Assembly: GCA_037443425.1 (NCBI GenBank) | Contig: JBBIOI010000001.1 | Location: forward strand, 1-64,000 | From: JBBIOI01 sp037443425 | Lineage (GTDB): Bacteria; Desulfobacterota; BSN033; UBA1163 | Length of the DNA: 64,000 bases | Reading direction: 5' to 3' | Shown: positions 59,939-64,000 of the stretch, piece after piece | How the letters are laid out: every line of letters begins with the position of its first letter | Numbering within the stretch: the stretch's first letter is position 1 | The notes under the pieces: generated by a model | The model's input: only the letters and a program-made list of their open reading frames with translations | What the model was told of the DNA's origin: nothing | Databases searched by the model: none | Made by a program: the position numbers and the translations under genes

Positions 59939-61741
59939 TCAAATTTTTATCAAATTTCCAAATTTCTCAAACACTTTCTGACGACTAATCTTCCGGTTAT
60001 ACGTAAGGGGGCTTCCTTCTTCACCTGGAATTAACTCCACTGGTAATAACTTATAAGCATTTATCCTTTCTTTTGGCTCTAACTTATTATTTATATTATC
60101 AATTTCTTTCCCAATAAATTTAACGATTTCTGAGTTTTGGACTAAACTTGAATAATCTGTAAATTGGATATTCCCTTTCCTTGCCCAATTAGATAATGTC
60201 TCATAATTTATTTCAATTAAAGCTATTAAATTATTATTTTGAGTTCTGAATACTATTGCTTCATTAATATAATGATTTGACTTTAAATGATTCTCAATAT
60301 GTTTTAAGTTTATTATCTCCTCACCTGAAGTCTTAATAATATCTTCCAAACGCCCCAAAATCATTAAATTACCATTTGATCCAAACATTCCAAAATCCCC
60401 TGTATGAAACCATCCTTCAGAGTCGATTACCGATAAATTAGATTCTTTACAATAATCATTAAATATTCTATCTCCACGAATAAGAATCTCTCCCTCCTTA
60501 GATATTCTTAATTCCAAATAAGAGGCCTTATTAATGTTTCCCGTTTTTAAGAAATTTGATTCTTGTTTGGTAATAATTCCAATCTCAGTAACTGCATACA
60601 TGTCTGAAATTTTTAAACCGTATATTCTCCATAATTTAAAGATTTCATAAGGAAAATTTGACCCTGTTGAAATAATAATCTTTAGTTTATCAAATCCAAT
60701 CTTATTAAGAATTGGCCTAAATATAGTTTGATAACAAATAAAATAGATTATCCTGGAAAATATATCTGATGTTTGAACCTCAAGATTTTTAATATAACTT
60801 CTGCCAAACTCTAAACACTTTTTACATATAACTCTTTTAAACCAACTTGAATTCTCAATTCCTATGAAAATAATTGAAGCTAATTTTTTAAGATAAGCAG
60901 GAGTAGTAAAAAGAAAGGTAGGAGCAGTTTCAAAAAAACACTGATGAAGGGACTCTGCAGGGTCACCATAATGGGGAATTATTGAAGCTAATAATGGAAG
61001 AGTGATAGTAACCATTTTACTAATAAAATGTGATATTGGAAGATATGCTAAAGTCCTATGAGTCATTGTAGTTAATATAGGATGTAGCTCAATTAAAGTG
61101 TTGGTTGCCAGCAAATATTTACCATGACTTATAAGAACACCCTTTGGTTTTCCTGAAACTCCAGAAGTAAAAGTGACAAATAACCCGTCAGTAGGTTTTA
61201 CTTCTTCTATAATTTTTTTAAAAGCCTCTGGTTCGAATTTTAATCTATCTTTTCCTTTTTGAATAAGGTCGTTAAAAGATATCAAACTTAGAGATTCTAA
61301 TTCAAAAAGTCCTTTAGTATCGATGATAATTATGGTTCTAATAAATGTAAATTTGCCAAAAAGTGAGCTGATACGATCTAAATATAGTTGATTTCCAATA
61401 ATTATAATGACGGGCTTAAAATCTTGAAGAATATCTTCTATGTATTTTGAAGAAAAATTAGGGTGAAGACAAACACTAATAGCACCTAAAGAATTTGCAG
61501 CAAGCTCACAAACTGTACATTCCTCACTTGGATCACCAAATAATGCTATAAAATCACCATGTTTTAAACCTAATTCAATAAATCCCATTGCACAACTTTC
61601 TACCATTTGATAAAAATTTAACCAGTTTCTTTCACGATATATACCAAACTTTTTTACCCTATAGGCAATATCATTCGGTTTGGATTTTACTTTTTTAAAA
61701 AATATTTCAGGTATAGTTTGGCTTTTTAATTCTTGGCACAT
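59939..61741 (-). CDS. AMP-forming acyl-CoA synthetase
   Basis: The 600-residue ANL enzyme has the ATP loop FTSGVSGKPKG (192-201), YAVTEIG, GWFHTGDFG, GRLEDIIKTSGEEI and the C-terminal lysine segment TYNRKISRQKVFEKF. It resembles long-chain FadD15-type synthetases with an N-terminal SQTIPEIFFKKVKSKPNDIAY. It would activate an imported acid to its CoA ester. The base composition is slightly more AT-rich than its neighbours. It is transcribed away from the GntR gene. Confidence 0.88.
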   Translation of the reverse strand: MCQELKSQTIPEIFFKKVKSKPNDIAYRVKKFGIYRERNWLNFYQMVESCAMGFIELGLKHGDFIALFGDPSEECTVCELAANSLGAISVCLHPNFSSKYIEDILQDFKPVIIIIGNQLYLDRISSLFGKFTFIRTIIIIDTKGLFELESLSLISFNDLIQKGKDRLKFEPEAFKKIIEEVKPTDGLFVTFTSGVSGKPKGVLISHGKYLLATNTLIELHPILTTMTHRTLAYLPISHFISKMVTITLPLLASIIPHYGDPAESLHQCFFETAPTFLFTTPAYLKKLASIIFIGIENSSWFKRVICKKCLEFGRSYIKNLEVQTSDIFSRIIYFICYQTIFRPILNKIGFDKLKIIISTGSNFPYEIFKLWRIYGLKISDMYAVTEIGIITKQESNFLKTGNINKASYLELRISKEGEILIRGDRIFNDYCKESNLSVIDSEGWFHTGDFGMFGSNGNLMILGRLEDIIKTSGEEIINLKHIENHLKSNHYINEAIVFRTQNNNLIALIEINYETLSNWARKGNIQFTDYSSLVQNSEIVKFIGKEIDNINNKLEPKERINAYKLLPVELIPGEEGSPLTYNRKISRQKVFEKFGNLIKI

Positions 61742-61771
61742 TTTAATGGTTTAATTAACTTTTATCGTATT

Positions 61772-61799
61772 ATTATAACTTCTATAGAGAACTTGTCAA
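61772..61799 (-). promoter_or_regulatory. Promoter of the acyl-CoA synthetase gene
   Basis: On the minus strand TTGACA (61794-61799) and TATAAT (61772-61777) are 16 bases apart. The ATG is about 31 bases downstream of the -10 box. It faces away from the GntR promoter 175 bases on. Confidence 0.72.
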
Positions 61800-61816
61800 G
61801 GACTTTTATAGTGATC

Positions 61817-61912
61817 CCTGAAAAAGTCTTTGATAGATTGGAAAGGTATGGTTCAAAACCCTTTGAAGCGGGCTTTTAATGTTTAAATTGCAAACAATCG
61901 CCTTAGAAAAAA
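61817..61912 (+). repeat. Repeat A left-half copy, degenerate
   Basis: CCTGAAAAAGTCTTTGATAG through CGGGCTTTTAATGTTTAAAT to CAATCGCC follows the left half of repeat A with scattered changes; the right half is missing. Confidence 0.65.
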
Positions 61913-61952
61913 CATAATTAATATGCCACTAAAAATTTAATTTTTTAACTTA

Positions 61953-61988
61953 TTGACATTATTTATCAAAAAGTTATATATATAACTT
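61953..61988 (+). promoter_or_regulatory. GntR promoter with overlapping 18-bp palindrome (probable operator)
   Basis: TTGACA (61953-61958) is followed by a TATATA -10 box at 61975, and that box lies within the perfect palindrome AAGTTATATATATAACTT (61971-61988). The GntR start codon is only 8 bases beyond the palindrome. A dimeric regulator bound here would block its own promoter. Confidence 0.62.
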
Positions 61989-61995
61989 AAACTAT

Positions 61996-62784
61996 ATGAG
62001 GAAAAATAATAATTTAGATAATCAAGTCTTTATATATAAAGAAGCCATTGATCGCCACTCCATTGAACCAGCTTATATTCAACTTGTCAATATATTAAAA
62101 GAACAAATCGCTAAAGGTATATATTTACCAGGAGATCGTTTACCTTCTGAATCAGAGCTCTGTGAAAAATATCAATTAAGCCCAATGACTGTTCGACGCT
62201 CTATTAATTTGCTAATAAACCAAGGAATTGTAACTACTATTCAAGGAAGTGGAACTTATGTAAAAGCCCCAGATTTAAGTAATGTTATTTTCACATTAGA
62301 AGAATTTCATAGTATTTTTAAAGATAAAGAAAAAACTAAAGTTAAAATATTAGAGGCATTAATATTAAAGTCAGATGAAAATACAGCTAATAAGTTGGCT
62401 ATAAAAGTAGGGGAGAGGATAATATTGATAAGACGGCTTTTACTTCGCGATGGTGATCCATTTCTTTACCACAAAGAATATTTGATTTACGATCCTTATA
62501 GACCAATTGTAGAAGCCGAATTAGAAGTAACTTCATTACATGGTTTATTTATTGGAACGAGTGAAACGAAATTTAAAAGAGGTGATCTCACGATTGAGGC
62601 AACAGTTCTTACAAAAGAAGAGGCGGATTTGCTTAATACCATACCTATGCAGCCTGCTTTCAAGATAGAACACATCTTTTTTGATTTCGAGGATAAACCT
62701 GTTAGTTTTGGAAGATTTATATGTCGTGCCGATCGCTTAAGATTCACTGCAACTATAGGTCTTGGAAAAAAACGAAGTTTTTAG
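61996..62784 (+). CDS. GntR-family transcriptional regulator, HutC/UTRA type
   Basis: The 262-residue protein has a winged helix (about 22-95: PAYIQLVNILKEQIAKGIYL, then GDRLPSESELCEKYQLSPMTVRRSIN as key block, with the wing IVTTIQGSGTYV) and a UTRA ligand domain (about 110-258, with VGERIILIRRLLLRDGDPF and FGRFICRADRLRF). No ribosome site precedes the ATG and the predicted transcript start is within about 10 bases, so the mRNA may be leaderless. It probably controls the divergent synthetase and the corrinoid gene downstream. Confidence 0.88.
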   Translation: MRKNNNLDNQVFIYKEAIDRHSIEPAYIQLVNILKEQIAKGIYLPGDRLPSESELCEKYQLSPMTVRRSINLLINQGIVTTIQGSGTYVKAPDLSNVIFTLEEFHSIFKDKEKTKVKILEALILKSDENTANKLAIKVGERIILIRRLLLRDGDPFLYHKEYLIYDPYRPIVEAELEVTSLHGLFIGTSETKFKRGDLTIEATVLTKEEADLLNTIPMQPAFKIEHIFFDFEDKPVSFGRFICRADRLRFTATIGLGKKRSF

Positions 62785-62796
62785 ATATCCAAGTAT

Positions 62797-63444
62797 ATGT
62801 TTGAAGATAGGCAAGAAAATCTAATTAAGTTCATGGCTGAGCTAAAAGAGGATGAGGTCCTTGATTCAATAGAACAACTCTTAGAAGATGGCATTGATCC
62901 AATGACTATCATCAATCTATGCCATAAGGGAATGGTTAAAGTTGGAGAACTTTTTGAAAAAAGGATCTATTATATCTCTGGATTAATCATGGCAGGTGAG
63001 ATCATGCGTCAAGTAGGCCAATTGATCTTACCTCTTATAGAGCATAAAACAACTTATAGTGATTTAGGTAGTATACTCCTCGGGACGGTTGAGGGTGACA
63101 TCCACTTTATTGGAAAGGATATATTCAAAGTTTTAGCTAGGGCCCATGGGTTTACAATTAATGACCTTGGGATAGACGTCCCACCAAGTAAATTCTTGGC
63201 AGCAGTTTATGAATTCAAACCAGATATTGTGGGGCTGTCATGCTTGATCAGTGGGGCATTTGATAGTATGAAAGAAACAATCGAGCTTTTAAAAAAAAGT
63301 GTACCCCCACATTTATCTCCAAAAGCATATATTATTGGAGGTCGGGTAGATGAAAATGTATGTAAAAAAGTAGGAGCTGATTATTGGACATCTGATGGAA
63401 TGAAAGGGGTACGTATATGTCAAAATATTATCATGAGACAATAA
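62797..63444 (+). CDS. Corrinoid-binding protein, MtbC/MtaC-like
   Basis: The 215-residue protein has an N-terminal helical cap (about 1-90) and a cobalamin-binding Rossmann domain with the base-off motif DIHFIG (D101, H103, G106), IVGLSCLISGAFDSMKE and YIIGGRVDENVCKKVGADYW. It carries the methyl group on cobalt between two methyltransferases. It is 12 bases after the GntR gene. The UroD-type protein at 53655 and the DUF1847 protein opposite are likely functional partners. Confidence 0.9.
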   Translation: MFEDRQENLIKFMAELKEDEVLDSIEQLLEDGIDPMTIINLCHKGMVKVGELFEKRIYYISGLIMAGEIMRQVGQLILPLIEHKTTYSDLGSILLGTVEGDIHFIGKDIFKVLARAHGFTINDLGIDVPPSKFLAAVYEFKPDIVGLSCLISGAFDSMKETIELLKKSVPPHLSPKAYIIGGRVDENVCKKVGADYWTSDGMKGVRICQNIIMRQ

Positions 63445-63460
63445 TTAAAATCCAATTTTA

Positions 63461-64000
63461 TTATTTGACTACCTTTTTTAACATTCTTTTGTAATATGAA
63501 TGTGATGTATAGATTGCTGCAAGGGGATTATGACCTGTTATTCTATCTTTCACTGCAAACACAGTGGTTAGGCCTTTAATAAATTTTAAAAATAAGGAGT
63601 CATGTCCAATACAAAGTCCTAACATAATATTAAAATCTGTTTTTGATTTGTTCAGAATCATTGCCTGCATAATTGGATTACACATTGCATCAAATTCACC
63701 TATCTTTACCTTTTCTTCCTCTTTTAACCCAATCCTCTCTTTTGGAACTCCACCAACTTTACAACAGACAGAAATAACCTCAAATCCATTTCCTTCAAGG
63801 ATACGGGAAAGAATTGAGGCCTCATGGGTCAAACCTGCGCAAAAGGCTAAGCCCAATTTTTTATAGCCCATTCTATTAGAAAATTCTATTAATTCTTCTA
63901 ACCTACTCTTAACTGGAAACATTATAAAAGGTTTTACATCTCTATTAATATAGCAAGAACCCTCTTGTATCGAAGCCATTTTAGCAAATTTACTAAATTT
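63461..64000 (-). CDS. DUF1847 metal-binding-type protein, 5' end beyond the window
   Basis: LEELIEFSNRMGYKKLGLAF, then CAGL, EVISVCCKVGGVPKERIGLK, AMCNPIMQAMILN, LGLCIGHDSLFLKFIKG and VKDRITGHNPLAAIYTS are the DUF1847 pattern, with paired cysteines in CC and in NP motifs. The first ATG inside is at 63979, but the frame stays open to the right edge and the family has a further cysteine-rich N-terminus, so the real start is probably outside. These proteins are often near corrinoid methyltransferases. Function unknown. Confidence 0.8.
   Translation of the reverse strand, partial: KFSKFAKMASIQEGSCYINRDVKPFIMFPVKSRLEELIEFSNRMGYKKLGLAFCAGLTHEASILSRILEGNGFEVISVCCKVGGVPKERIGLKEEEKVKIGEFDAMCNPIMQAMILNKSKTDFNIMLGLCIGHDSLFLKFIKGLTTVFAVKDRITGHNPLAAIYTSHSYYKRMLKKVVK

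Overview
The window is AT-rich bacterial chromosome from what looks like a strict anaerobe, probably of the Desulfobacterota (deltaproteobacterial) type. The phylum is an inference from gene content: a benzoyl-CoA-reductase-like enzyme, corrinoid and UroD-type methyl transfer proteins, an NrfD/molybdopterin membrane complex joined to an HdrD-like oxidoreductase, two tripartite tricarboxylate transporters, and many small intergenic repeats. No rRNA is present to settle it.

Layout. 0-2.4 kb: a minus-strand NHEJ operon (zinc-finger peptide, Ku, LigD-type ligase, MerR-like regulator cut by the window edge). 2.8-8.5 kb: a DUF169 protein, a YhhQ-type queuosine precursor transporter, and a four-gene ATP-dependent 2-electron reductase of the benzoyl-CoA reductase/2-hydroxyacyl-CoA dehydratase family. 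9.4-12.4 kb: SixA-like phosphatase, thiolase plus DUF35 partner, MEMO-family protein. 12.8-26 kb: argS, an old yellow enzyme, a ferredoxin and a fumarate-reductase-like flavoprotein downstream of a tctBAC operon; then a second flavoprotein enclosed by inverted repeats; then a second, divergent tctCBA operon. 26-34 kb: a hotdog thioesterase, a second ATP-dependent DNA ligase, tRNA-Leu(GAG), secG-tpiA-pgk-gap, a frameshifted FmdB zinc ribbon and two radical SAM proteins. 34.3-39.2 kb: two ArsA-family ATPases, a small unknown protein, a CstA carrier, a 59-residue peptide and a free-standing LeuA regulatory domain. 39.9-46.4 kb: a five-gene redox complex (Tat-exported molybdopterin enzyme, FeS subunit, NrfD, 69-residue membrane peptide, heme/FeS CCG protein). 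46.4-51.5 kb: a cytoplasmic DUF2267-TctC fusion, then a molybdenum-cofactor riboswitch with attenuator in front of moaA-moaC-MOSC-mogA, DUF169 and YjbQ. 51.5-64 kb: AtoE-type carrier, UroD-type methyltransferase, a Liv ABC transporter, an AMP-forming CoA ligase, a GntR/UTRA regulator, a corrinoid protein and a DUF1847 protein.

How it fits together (inference). Carboxylates, perhaps aromatic or methoxylated ones, are taken up by the Tct and Liv systems, activated by the CoA ligase, perhaps demethylated by the UroD/corrinoid pair, and reduced by the Bcr-like enzyme. Electrons enter the quinone pool through the EMO-like complex, whose molybdopterin subunit is served by the adjacent moa genes.

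Intergenic space is dominated by at least six families of short non-coding repeats (here A-F). Some are nested, and one pair brackets a gene and supplies its last codons. The most unusual protein-level observations are the DUF2267-TctC fusion, the ArsA pair with split catalytic motifs and a probable AUU start, and the five-gene redox complex.
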